Part shown: in pieces, positions 1-7,592 of the stretch
Layout: each line of letters starts with the position of its first letter
How positions within the stretch are numbered: position 1 is the first letter of the stretch
Origin: Ophiocordyceps camponoti-saundersi (nom. inval.)
Taxonomy: Eukaryota > Ascomycota > Sordariomycetes > Hypocreales > Ophiocordycipitaceae
Assembly: GCA_003339415.1 (NCBI GenBank)
Contig: PDHQ01000674.1
Location: forward strand, 1 to 11,863
Length of the DNA stretch: 11,863 bases
Direction: 5' to 3'
Program-made: the position numbers and the translations under genes
The notes under the pieces: model-generated
The model's database searches: none
Seen by the model: only the letters and a program-made list of their open reading frames with translations
What the model was told of the DNA's origin: nothing

Positions 1-168
1 CGCCCTTCTTAATTACTACGAATCGCTATAACCTACCCTATACTGCTTAGAATATCTTTTTTTTTTCCCTTTTTTTTCCTATACGCTATAAGTCTCTCTT
101 TCACTCCCCTAAAACTTATTCCACGACATAATCGAATAAGAAGAGCCGTTTTTCTTTATCTTATAACC
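1..168. repeat. Repeat A, copy A0 (cut by window edge)
   Basis: A non-coding stretch rich in T and C runs. It aligns by eye with 1925-2090, sharing a poly-pyrimidine block, a 'tatacgcta' segment, a C/T-rich spacer and then an 'aataagaa.agccgttttt' block. A shorter match exists near 3240-3345. It lies just downstream of the stop of the minus-strand pseudogene at 177-1790, so it could be that gene's 3' flank or one side of a flanking direct repeat. The left end lies outside the window. Confidence 0.5.
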
Positions 169-176
169 TTTTATAT

Positions 177-1790
177 TTAAAGGGAACTATCGTAAATTGC
201 TATAGAGTTATAAATATTTGCGATTATCCCCTTTTCTTTCTTGCTATATATGGCTCTTATTTAGCCACGCCTAGCACCCTCACGCGCGGCATATTTACGA
301 GCCTTAGTACGCTCTCGATCGTTCTTTTCTATTATTTTATCCGCCTCTGCCCGTATTCTTTCCTTATCTATTTGCTACGGATAGTCGATAACTTAATATA
401 AGGCGCCGGTATACGTTATTAGATCGCCCTTAAAAGATACGAAACGACCGGAAGGGCTTTCCGCAAAGAATCTCTATCCCGTATTATAGGACTTTCCTTG
501 CACGAAATAATTATTATATTTCCCGCTAAACTAGTCTTTATGCCGGAAATAAAGCTCGAAGAAAAGCTTATCCTTCGATATATCGGTATACTTATTATAG
601 GTATACTCGGGTCGGGGTGCGCGGCTCGTAAGAATTATCGCCTTAAATAGATATTCCTAATATAAGAAGCGAGCGATAATAGACTTTATAAGCTTATTCG
701 CTTCTTTCGGTATAAAGATCGTAATATCGCGGGTAGCACCTTATATAATCCTATACTCCTTAGCTTACCTTTTATTAGCCTCGATAGTCCTATTCTATTT
801 ATTTAAACTTACCGTAATCGCGAGCGCTTTTATTACCGTCTTTAAGGCTTCGGAAGCCGTTCCTAACATAACCTAGTAACGGGGGCCGAACTCTTTATCG
901 GAAATTATAACTTCCCTAAAAGGCTCTCCTAGAATATTATTAGATAATAATATATTTTTCTTTCCCGACGATTAGAAATAACTATAAAAGACGGGCGTGC
1001 GGTAACGAGAAATTTTTTAATAAAAAAAAATAACGGTATAGATAAAGTTAACGATAGAGGGTTTTCCTACGCCGGCAGAATTTTTTATTTCTATTTATTT
1101 ATACGCGCCGATCTACCGATTTATAACGCTCTTATTCCTTTTCTAACCTCTAAAGTTACGATTCTTTTCTTCTAAACGCTTTCCCTATATTTTTCTACGG
1201 TTTCCTATCTACGCTAAAAGATTCTATATAATAACTCTTTAGATTACCTACTTAGAATATACTTTAGTACCTCCTTACGTATAACCTCTACCGACTAATT
1301 ATTTTATAAGATTACCGCACCTATTACTAATAGTCTAGCTAATAAGATAACTAGATTACTAGCAAACGGTACCTAGGTATCTATATACTTAATAGCGGGG
1401 ATAGGTTATATAACTTATATTAGTTATATATAGGTAACACTTATACCTTAAACTTAGATAGGAGGCTTAGAGCCTTCTTAGACTTTATATAATTAACTAG
1501 CTTTGCTACCTATATATAGGTTTCCTTTATTTTGCTTATTTTAATAACTAGGTACTTAAGGTTATCTCTAATAGTTAGGTGGCATAGCTATTTATCTAGT
1601 AACCGAGATAGGGGGGCTATAGCCTCGTAGTGCCGACCTACTCCTCTCGATAATATCTATTCTTACGATATCTGCCTGCCGCCTGCTGCCGTCGCCGTTA
1701 ACGATAGCGATAACGATACCTCTCTACCGCTACTAGCGCTACTACTACTACTACTACCGATAACTAGACTAGCTAAAGGGTTCACGGGTT
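177..1790 (-). pseudogene. RIP-degraded gene of unknown function, copy 1
   Basis: I do not recognise the family. On the minus strand one frame reads from about 1790 to about 1030 and a second from about 1030 to a shared stop at 177-179, interrupted only by TAA/TAG codons that RIP makes from CAA, CAG or TGG. In order, the product has a Ser-rich N-terminus (a run of AGT codons near 1740-1757), a helical part containing SKKALSLLSKFKV, a basic/acidic segment that looks like coiled coil (RLEKE..ERYKS, around 1110-1180), a C-terminal domain with AIILTSRAP, SPSGRFVSF and LITY.GALYQVIDY, and a highly charged tail. The frame change falls at an A/T homopolymer near 1010-1030. Copy 2 at 8038-9227 keeps one frame there, so this is an indel rather than an intron. 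The shared protein-level blocks in two diverged copies support real coding ancestry of roughly 530 residues. The start codon cannot be fixed. Confidence 0.65.
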
Positions 1791-1834
1791 ATAGTAGAGG
1801 TCGTTTTTCCTTCCTTATAAATAATTACTAAGGT

Positions 1835-2097
1835 AGCCGTGGGCCCTTTGATATATAAATAAAGTTAGTCGCCCTAAGCGTATCCGGGCCTAGCTAGGTC
1901 GGCTACCTACTTAAGATACGGATCCCTTCCTCTTCTCCTTATCTTCCTAAATTACCTAGGACTATTAGTAATTATTAGCAATTATTTATTTCTCTCTTTT
2001 CCTTTTTATACGCTAGGTTTGTCCTTTTACCCCGTTAAAACTGCTTATAGCGCGTGATTAAATAAGAATAGCCGTTTTTGTTTTTCTTATAGCTTTG
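1835..2097. repeat. Repeat A, copy A1
   Basis: Matches A2 (3102-3347) over a block with 'agttagtcgcc', 'cctagctaggt', 'ctacct' and 'acggatcccttcct', followed in both by a short A/T stretch, a long T/C-rich tract and a 'ccgttaaaac' block. Its right half matches A0. It contains a TATA-like 'atatataaataaa' at about 1850-1863 followed by pyrimidine tracts, an arrangement seen in fungal promoters, here on the plus strand. A0 and A1 flank pseudogene copy 1 in the same orientation. The copies are too diverged to define exact ends. A solo LTR or a duplicated promoter/UTR are both possible. Confidence 0.6.
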
Positions 2098-2160
2098 CTA
2101 CGGCGCGATATATCGTTTTACCTTCCTTCTATCCTTGCTAATATTATCCCGAAAACCTTT
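2098..2160. other. Short spacer, nothing recognised
   Basis: AT-rich DNA joining repeat A1 to the GC-rich island. No gene or repeat is recognised in it. Confidence 0.4.
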
Positions 2161-2340
2161 TAGCGGGAGCAACGGGCACCCCTGCCCACACACACAGCCC
2201 TCGCAGAGAAGACGGTCTTAAGGACGTAGGACTAATAGGTCTGTACGGGTCGGCCGGGCCGGGCCAGGGCCGTATAGGTAGTTTGGCGGGGGAAGAAGGA
2301 CATCCTAAGCAAGCGCAGCAGATACCTAAGGGGCGTAACT
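2161..2340. other. GC-rich island spared by RIP
   Basis: Unlike the rest of the window, this segment keeps CpA. The first 60 bases contain 8 CA and only 2 TA, including a CACACACACA run, and the last 60 contain 4 CA. It also has a GC-rich 'cggccgggccgggcc' block near 2251-2265. No reading frame or known domain is recognisable. It may be unique DNA never seen by RIP, a late insertion, or sequence protected by lacking a homologous copy. Confidence 0.6.
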
Positions 2341-2390
2341 TCTTAGGTAACTAATATCCTTAACTAATATAAGGGGGGATCTCTAGCTAT

Positions 2391-2391
<1 letters not shown>

Positions 2392-2420
<29 letters not shown>
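2392..2420. repeat. Poly-G tract (29 G)
   Basis: An uninterrupted run of 29 G, preceded by a shorter GGGGGG at about 2373. It contains no CpA or TpG and so is not a RIP target. The exact length in the organism is uncertain because such runs are prone to sequencing and assembly error. Confidence 0.9.
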
Positions 2421-2421
<1 letters not shown>

Positions 2422-3101
2422 TAGCCGGACTATAATTCTCTATAGGGAAAATAATAAAAAGTCAGTTTTCCATATAAAGATAAGAGAAGAAAGAGAAAGG
2501 AAAACGAGAATTATTTAATCAAGTGCTAAGAACTTTAGAAAAGGTATTTAAATTAGTAATTTATAGTGTAAAGGTGTAGAGTTTAAAATAAAGTTATAAT
2601 TCCGTTTAGTAGAGTTTTTACCTTAAGTCCTCTCTAAGACTTAACTTACGATATACGACTTTTATAATAGCTATAAAGATAAGGTTAGGGGCTAATTACT
2701 TACTTAATTCGTCCTCTTTCGAGGGAAAACTAACCTATACTATATACCTAGTAATAGCCCCTATCTTAACTTAACCACTCTTATATTCTAACCCTCGATA
2801 ACTCTTAGGGGAAGAGAAGCGGTTAAGGGACTATTTAATCAAACCTTGCACAAGCCCCTAATAGCTCCTTAGCTAAGGTAGGCGCTTATTTTTCTTTAGG
2901 CGTGCCTATTACCGCCGCTAAAATAGGTTAGGGTCGCAGGCGTTAAAAGGGTCGTTTAAACTAACCTGCCTAATCTAACGGATCTGATTAATTAGTATCG
3001 CTAGGCTAGAGGGGGCTAAAGGATCTAGGGGTCCTAGGAAGGGTTATTTTATACGTATAAGAAGCTTCCTTTTTCCCTCTCCTAGGAAGAAGGACTAGGG
3101 C
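2421..3101. other. Gene-free region
   Basis: No supported gene on either strand. The first 150 bases are A/G-rich and only lightly depleted in CpA. A short imperfect inverted repeat, 'taggggctaattac' (about 2685-2698) against 'gtaatagccccta' (about 2751-2763), could form a 13-bp stem with a 50-base loop. I see no matching terminal repeats that would make it a transposon. Confidence 0.4.
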
Positions 3102-3347
3102 AGCTGTGAGCCCTTTAATATAAAGTTAGTCGCCGTGAGCGTATTCGGACCTAGCTAGGTAGGGCTACCTGCTACGGATCCCTTCCTTAGCCCTATAAAA
3201 TCTACGCCCCCTAAATTACTAGGAATTACTCAGAATTACCCCTTTTTCCCTTCTTTTTCCCTTTTTCTTCTTCTTTTTCTTCTGCCGCGGCGCATGCCTA
3301 TTTATCCCCGTTAAAACCCCTTTTCTCGCGGCAGTTCTTATAGCTTC
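3102..3347. repeat. Repeat A, copy A2
   Basis: The same block order as A1: 'ccctttaatataaagttagtc', 'ggacctagctaggt', 'ctacggatcccttcct', 'cctaaattact', a C/T tract of about 60 bases, 'cccgttaaaac', then 'cttatagctt'. It is somewhat less affected by RIP than A1. No pseudogene copy lies directly next to it, so A is not simply the flank of that gene, unless a gene copy was deleted here. Confidence 0.6.
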
Positions 3348-3774
3348 GATACGTCCGTTAAAACGGGTCGGACTAATTAATCGGAAGAAGGGACGGGAAG
3401 GAGACTAAGCTAGCGCAGTCCTCTTCCTCGGTTACGGATACGGATATTAGTCTCTAGTATACGGATTCCTCCGTTCCTTCTCTTTAGATAATTTACGGCA
3501 AAAACTCTAATATATAAAATCTTAGTATTATTAAATAGTCTCCTCTCTTCGTTTCTTTATTTCTTCCGTCTTCGTGCTTAATAGTAACTTCTTATACTGC
3601 TATATAAAGAAGATTACTATCTACCTTAGCCCTTAACTACCCCCTAAACCCCCTCCCCTTAATTATTTCACTACCTTAAGTAGTATTACCCTCTTTCTAT
3701 AGTAGCGCTATCCCTAAATATATATATTATATATAAGGTTTATCGTAAATTAGGATATATAGGTAATAGGGTAT
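3348..3774. other. Gene-free AT-rich flank of the LTR element
   Basis: No supported coding frame. It contains the short repeat 'ggatacggata' around 3435-3445, C-rich 'accccctaaaccccctcccc' near 3640-3659, and AT repeats near 3719-3734. Before the LTR element inserted, this was contiguous with the DNA starting at 7593. Confidence 0.4.
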
Positions 3775-3779
3775 ATATC
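3775..3779. repeat. Target-site duplication, left (ATATC)
   Basis: Five bases directly before the 5' LTR. They match ATATT at 7588-7592 directly after the 3' LTR, except for one C/T difference compatible with later transition mutation. The match is AT-rich and short, so chance is possible. Confidence 0.5.
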
Positions 3780-3819
3780 TATTAGAATATATATATCGCT
3801 AGCTGCTTAGGAATATAAT

Positions 3820-3845
3820 ACGCGTTAAATACGCGTAGCACGCGT
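3820..3845 (+). promoter_or_regulatory. Three ACGCGT boxes in the 5' LTR
   Basis: ACGCGT occurs at 3820-3825, 3831-3836 and 3840-3845, close to one helical turn apart, and ends 18 bases before the TATA box. ACGCGT is the core of the MluI cell-cycle box bound by MBF-type APSES factors in fungi. The same three sites are present in the right LTR. Function here is inferred from the motif only. Confidence 0.45.
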
Positions 3846-3863
3846 CGTAGAGATAACTATCTC

Positions 3864-3873
3864 TATATAAATA
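3864..3873 (+). promoter_or_regulatory. TATA box of the 5' LTR
   Basis: TATATAAATA on the plus strand, just downstream of an 'agagataactatctct' inverted repeat and the ACGCGT cluster. It is identical in the right LTR at 7164-7173. It is consistent with a U3 promoter and supports plus orientation of the element. Confidence 0.5.
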
Positions 3874-4284
3874 AAGTAGGTTAGGGATACGTATAAAGAG
3901 GAGTCGAACTCGAGATAATACCGATCCGAGACTAGTATAATATTAATATAATATACGAAGTTAATATAGGAGGAGGATAGGGAGGCAGTTAGTAGGAGGA
4001 GGAACGTATATATAATATACTTGCTTTTCTATACTCTTTAAGAGAGAGATAAGTTATAAGCAGAGTTATTATTTAATCTTTTATAACTCTATTAGCTGGA
4101 GCATATCGTACGGCAGACGTGATATTCCTATACGCTATATAATCCGGATAAGTTACCCGAACCCTATTATCTAGGTTAATATAATATATATATTCTAGGT
4201 TTAATCTATTAGTATCTCTACTACGAGAAGTCTATAATACGACTCTAGCTACTTATTTAGCTTAGGAAGGATACCTAACTAACA

Positions 4285-5169
4285 CTAATTAGTAATAAAG
4301 CTAGGTTATATCGCGGACTTAATTACCTTTTATTACTTAAAACTCGGTTAACTAACGTAAGCTAAAGTGCCGATTTTATTATTATTCGACCTTAGTTTAG
4401 ATCGGAAATAGAAGAGCAATTTAGATAGTAGATATTTATTAAAGTGCCAACTTCTAGGAAACTATAATTATTATTTCGATAATATATAGATATACTTTAA
4501 CTAGTATCTAGTTAGTAACTCGATAATTCGGATATCCTAGTACTCGGCGATAACTTACTATAAGTTAATATTATCTATTCTTTTTCTTATCTTTGCTTTC
4601 GGTCTAGGATTTTTAGGAACTTACTTCGATTTCGACCCGAAGTTCTATTAACCTTAGATTAGTTTTAATAGTCACTCTATAACTAATATTCACTAAGCTT
4701 TCATAAGTTTAGCACTAGAAGTCTCTTAGAATTAAGTTAATTTAGTAATATATAAGAGATAAAAATAATAAAAGATAAAAATAATAAGAAAAGAAAAAAG
4801 CAAAATCCCTAGAGTCCCCTACCCCTACTCCTAACGCGGACGTCTAGGAGGGCGCGACGCGCGACAATCGCGCAGGGCCGGCCGAGCAATATTACTATAC
4901 TAGTAATATTAGTTAGATATTAACTCGAATATAAATAGGGATTAGATTATTATTAGATTTACTTCGGCATGCTAGTCTTTATATAAAGGCGTATTATCGC
5001 CTATAAACGTAGTAAAAGCCTATATAGAGGTAGTAGTAGCCGGGATAGTTTATTAAGTTAGTATTAGTCTATATAAAGTTAAGCTTTAATAGGCTATATA
5101 TATATCGTCGCACTAGATACCTTTTTTAGCGTACTAGTAATAAGCGGTTACTAATTAAGATACCTATTC
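4285..5169. other. Retrotransposon interior, left part, no recognised gene
   Basis: Follows the 5' LTR directly. The first bases ('ctaattagtaataaagc') may be a mutated tRNA primer-binding site, but no confident tRNA match can be made. The rest is dense in stops in all frames I tried. It contains an A-rich tandem repeat at 4758-4789 and a CpG-rich pocket at about 4836-4885. Confidence 0.4.
4758..4789. repeat. 16-bp A-rich tandem repeat, two units
   Basis: The unit 'gataaaaataataaaa' repeats at a 16-base period starting at 4758 and 4774, the second with a terminal difference, and is followed by an A/G-rich stretch to about 4804. Confidence 0.6.
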
Positions 5170-5961
5170 CTAATAGGCGTCGATCTTTAGCTCCTACTTG
5201 CTTATACGGCTAATATAATTTTAGCACGGGGGTACCCTTTTAATATCGCTGCGCTAAATAGCGTTACGCCGCGCCTAAGACGACGGCGTAGGCGGCGGCG
5301 GGGACGTAAAAGGATTACGCTTAGCGGGTCGCACTTGACGAGGTATTAGTTAGCCTTCGTAATATATATACGGGGGTTAATAGCGATTATTAGTACTAAA
5401 GGTATAATTCTTCTAGTTTATAATATTCGTCTATAAAGAGATTTCGAGGAATATATATAGTAATCCTCGGACAGGGCGTTACTCGGGATAGTGCCGAAGT
5501 TAAGTCGATATTAGGAGGAGGTAAAGTCGGTATCGATTCGGGGCCGTCGCTGCGAAAATAGGCGATAGTATTCGCAGGCGCGGGCGAAAGGTAATCGCGG
5601 ACACCGTAGAGGGAGCTTACGAAGGGCGCGTAGAGGAGATAGGAGTAGGACGCGCGTAATACGCGTTCGAAGCTAAGTTTAGAGTATATTAGAAACCGGG
5701 TTAATCTTAACTCGTAACTAATACGAATTAGAGCCGGAATTAATATACCTTTACGCCGCCGGCGAATTAAAGCCTTAAGAGTATCGTCGTTATTAATATT
5801 ATTCTCGGACTCGAGACTCGAAATAATAATTTAATAACCGCGCGGAGCGGCAGGCGTACGAAAAGGCGGTCCTAATATATAATAAATCTTAAGTCGAGGT
5901 TAGCAAGAGCTTACTACGATACCGACTTAAGATCGACTCGAACTTACCTTCCTATACGCGA

Positions 5962-5991
5962 TAATAATAACGATAATAATAATAATAATAA
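5962..5991 (+). repeat. TAA trinucleotide tract, probable RIPed (CAA)n
   Basis: Three TAA, one CGA and six TAA in the same frame as the surrounding degenerate coding frame. RIP turns CAA into TAA, so a Gln tract with one Arg (CGA) is the likely ancestor. Confidence 0.5.
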
Positions 5992-6081
5992 AGGTAAAAG
6001 GAAGAGGAAAGGAATAAGGAGCTTGGGCGCGGGGCAATTTATAGGTAGGGTGCTAAGTTACTAATTTACCCCGCTAGATAA

Positions 6082-6138
6082 GGTATATACCTACCCCTCC
6101 TATAAGTAGCATATCGGTATATACCGACCCCTCCTACG
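6082..6138. repeat. Two iteron-like units with a palindromic core
   Basis: GGTATATACC at 6082-6091 and again at 6116-6125, a spacing of 34 bases, each followed by a near-identical 'CCCCTCCTA' segment. It lies shortly upstream of a TATA-like sequence and C/T tracts. Confidence 0.6.
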
Positions 6139-6164
6139 GATATAAGAGGTACGTACCTCCTAGG

Positions 6165-6224
6165 TATAAATATCCCCCCCCCCCCCCCCCCCCCTCTGAA
6201 TTTTTTTTTTTTCCTTCCCTCTCT
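6165..6224 (+). promoter_or_regulatory. TATA-like box followed by C21, T12 and CT tract
   Basis: TATAAATA at 6165-6172 is followed by 21 C (6174-6194), 12 T (6201-6212) and a CT-rich run. A TATA box with downstream pyrimidine tracts is common in fungal promoters. The next ATG in a long, stop-interrupted frame is at 6432. The poly-C may also be a sequencing-sensitive homopolymer. This is a compositional inference only. Confidence 0.3.
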
Positions 6225-6431
6225 ACGACCACCTTAGTCTTTCTTGTCCGTTTTTCGCGGATAACCTGGCGAAAGTTTACCGGGTATCGCGTTCTTTATT
6301 TAGCATACTATATTACGTTTATTCTTCGTTTCTCTAGTCCTCGGACTAAACAGCTAATACTACTAGGGGATTATAGTACCCCTAGGTTAAGAATCACGCC
6401 GCCCCGGGGGTATCGTAATATAAAGACTATA

Positions 6432-6823
6432 ATGACCCGGCGGAACCACGAACACTACGGTATAGGAACGCTTAGTGCTATAGGAAAGAGATAACCCTCG
6501 CCGGCTACGGGGGTCTACTAGTTAATAGGGGAGATTCCCCCTTACGCGGCCGGTATTTACTAGGGGTCTCTAAAGTAAGACGCCCCGGTAATATCCCTAT
6601 AGCCGGCTTATATTATATTTAGGGGAGTTACCTGCTAGTCCCGGGGTCTAGAAGCGACCGAGCCCCGGGACCGGCTCGTGGCGGCGGCCGATAATATACG
6701 GCGTTAGGCTCTAAGCTAGCGACGATATACAGCGTTAAGCTCTAAGCTAGCGACGATATACGGCGTTAGGTTTACTACCTAGACCTTATCTATTATTTAC
6801 GAAGTATAGACGATAGGGAGACG
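6432..6823 (+). pseudogene. ATG-led degenerate frame in the LTR element
   Basis: From ATG at 6432 the plus frame starts MTRRNHEHYGIG and continues for about 130 codons with scattered TAG/TAA codons, which would read as Gln or Trp before RIP. No domain is recognised. The DNA around 6200-6480 keeps more CpA than its neighbours. A 31-bp tandem repeat lies inside the frame and, not being a multiple of 3, weakens the case for coding. Confidence 0.22.
6694..6770. repeat. 31-bp direct tandem repeat, about 2.5 units
   Basis: Units start at 'atatac' at 6694, 6725 and 6756. Each carries 'gcgtta.g', and the first two continue through 'ctctaagctagcgacg'. The unit differences are G/A changes (cggcgttagg versus cagcgttaag). 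Confidence 0.85.
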
Positions 6824-7079
6824 CGATATATAGCTTAACGCGTACTATCTTAGGAAGTTATACTAGAATTATTAAGAAATATATCGGATATCGGCACGAT
6901 ATTAACCTAAGTTTATCTATAGATTAGTAAGGTAAGGGTATCTACTAGTCCTAAACTATATAAGTCCTTAGAGGCAGAAAAATAATTTAATCTACAAAAG
7001 CTACTAAAAGAACTTAATTATACCCGGACTACCTGCTCGATAAATATATATTCCTAACTATAAAAAGAAAAACTACTAG
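6824..7079. other. Retrotransposon interior, right end, with polypurine tract
   Basis: AT-rich and without a recognised gene. The purine run AAAAAGAAAAA at about 7062-7072, eight bases before the right LTR, is a plausible polypurine tract for plus-strand synthesis. Confidence 0.4.
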
Positions 7080-7587
7080 TATTAGAATATATATATCGCT
7101 AGCTACTTAGGAATATAACACGCGTTAAATACGCGTGGCACGCGTCGCAGAGATAATTATCTCTATATAAATAAAGTAGGAGGTTAGGGATACGTATAAA
7201 AAGGAGTCGAACTCGAGATAATACCGATCCGAGACTAGTATAATATTAATATAATATGCGAAGTTAATATAGGAGGAGGATAGGGAGGCAGTTAGTAGGA
7301 GAAGGAACGTATATATAATATACTTACTTTTCTATACTTTTTAAGAGAGAGATAAGTTATAAGCAGAGTTATTATTTAATCTTTTATAACTCTATTAGCT
7401 AGAGTATATCGTGCGGTAGACGTAATATTCCTATACGCTATATAATCCGGATAAGTTACCTAAACCCTATTATCTAGGTTAATATAGTATACGTATTCTA
7501 AGTCTAATCTATTAGTATCTCTACTATAAGAAGTTTATAATATAACTCTAGCTACCTATTCGGCTTAGGAAGGATACCTAACCGATA
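7080..7587 (+). repeat. 3' LTR
   Basis: The partner of 3780-4284, with the same order throughout: TATTAG start, three ACGCGT boxes (7120-7145), TATATAAATA (7164-7173), an 'aggaggaggatagggaggcag' purine block and an end near CTAACCGATA. Differences from the left copy go both ways. The right copy keeps 'gtggca' and 'cgtcgcag', where the left has 'gtagca' and 'cgtcgtag', and the left keeps TG at other sites. Confidence 0.88.
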
Positions 7588-7592
7588 ATATT
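7588..7592. repeat. Target-site duplication, right (ATATT)
   Basis: Directly follows the 3' LTR and matches ATATC at 3775-3779 with one C/T difference. Confidence 0.5.

Larger units (their letters stand above)
3780..4284 (+). repeat. 5' LTR
   Basis: Begins TATTAG and ends near CTAACTAACA. The matching copy is at 7080-7587. I count about 30 differences by eye, all transitions (C/T or A/G), plus one 3-bp AGG indel. Many are TG/TA or CA/TA pairs, as expected from RIP acting separately on two copies. The native ends were probably TG...CA, with TGTTAG/CTAACA as the terminal inverted repeat. Confidence 0.88.
5170..6173 (+). pseudogene. Degenerate frame with Arg-rich and poly-Gln-like stretches
   Basis: One plus-strand frame can be followed from 5170, interrupted only by TAA/TAG. 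It contains an Arg run (about 5278-5309), a basic RGHRRGSLRRARRGDRSRTR stretch (about 5599-5658), an ELEPELIYLYAAGELKP stretch (about 5728-5778), and then a block of consecutive TAA codons (5962-5991) followed by KEEERNKE. The TAA block is most simply a former (CAA)n poly-Gln. The composition suggests a nucleic-acid-binding, Gag-like or captured protein. No family is recognised, and coding status rests on composition only. Confidence 0.3.
3780..7587 (+). mobile_element. RIP-mutated LTR retrotransposon, short/non-autonomous
   Basis: Two direct terminal repeats of about 505 bp enclose 2.8 kb of interior, with matching 5-bp target sites outside. Orientation is taken as plus because the LTR has a TATA box on this strand and a purine-rich tract (AAAAAGAAAAA) lies just before the right LTR. 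I could not recognise Gag zinc knuckle, protease, integrase, reverse transcriptase or RNase H motifs in the interior, and 2.8 kb is short for a full pol. It is therefore either a non-autonomous (LARD-like) element or one with a large deletion. The interior holds degenerate open frames, G/C homopolymers and short tandem repeats. Superfamily is undetermined. Confidence 0.85.

Noticed and set aside
1060..1085. Walker A-like SAGVGKPS in one frame of copy 1
   Set aside because: Copy 2 does not keep it, and the neighbouring basic frame (RRRKT/ARRKT) is the one shared by both copies.
1338..1580. Possible MITE with weak inverted ends
   Set aside because: The apparent terminal match is imperfect, and this stretch reads continuously as part of the unknown gene on the minus strand.
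4285..4302. tRNA primer-binding site of the LTR element
   Set aside because: After RIP the match to any tRNA 3' end is too poor to support; mentioned only as a possibility.
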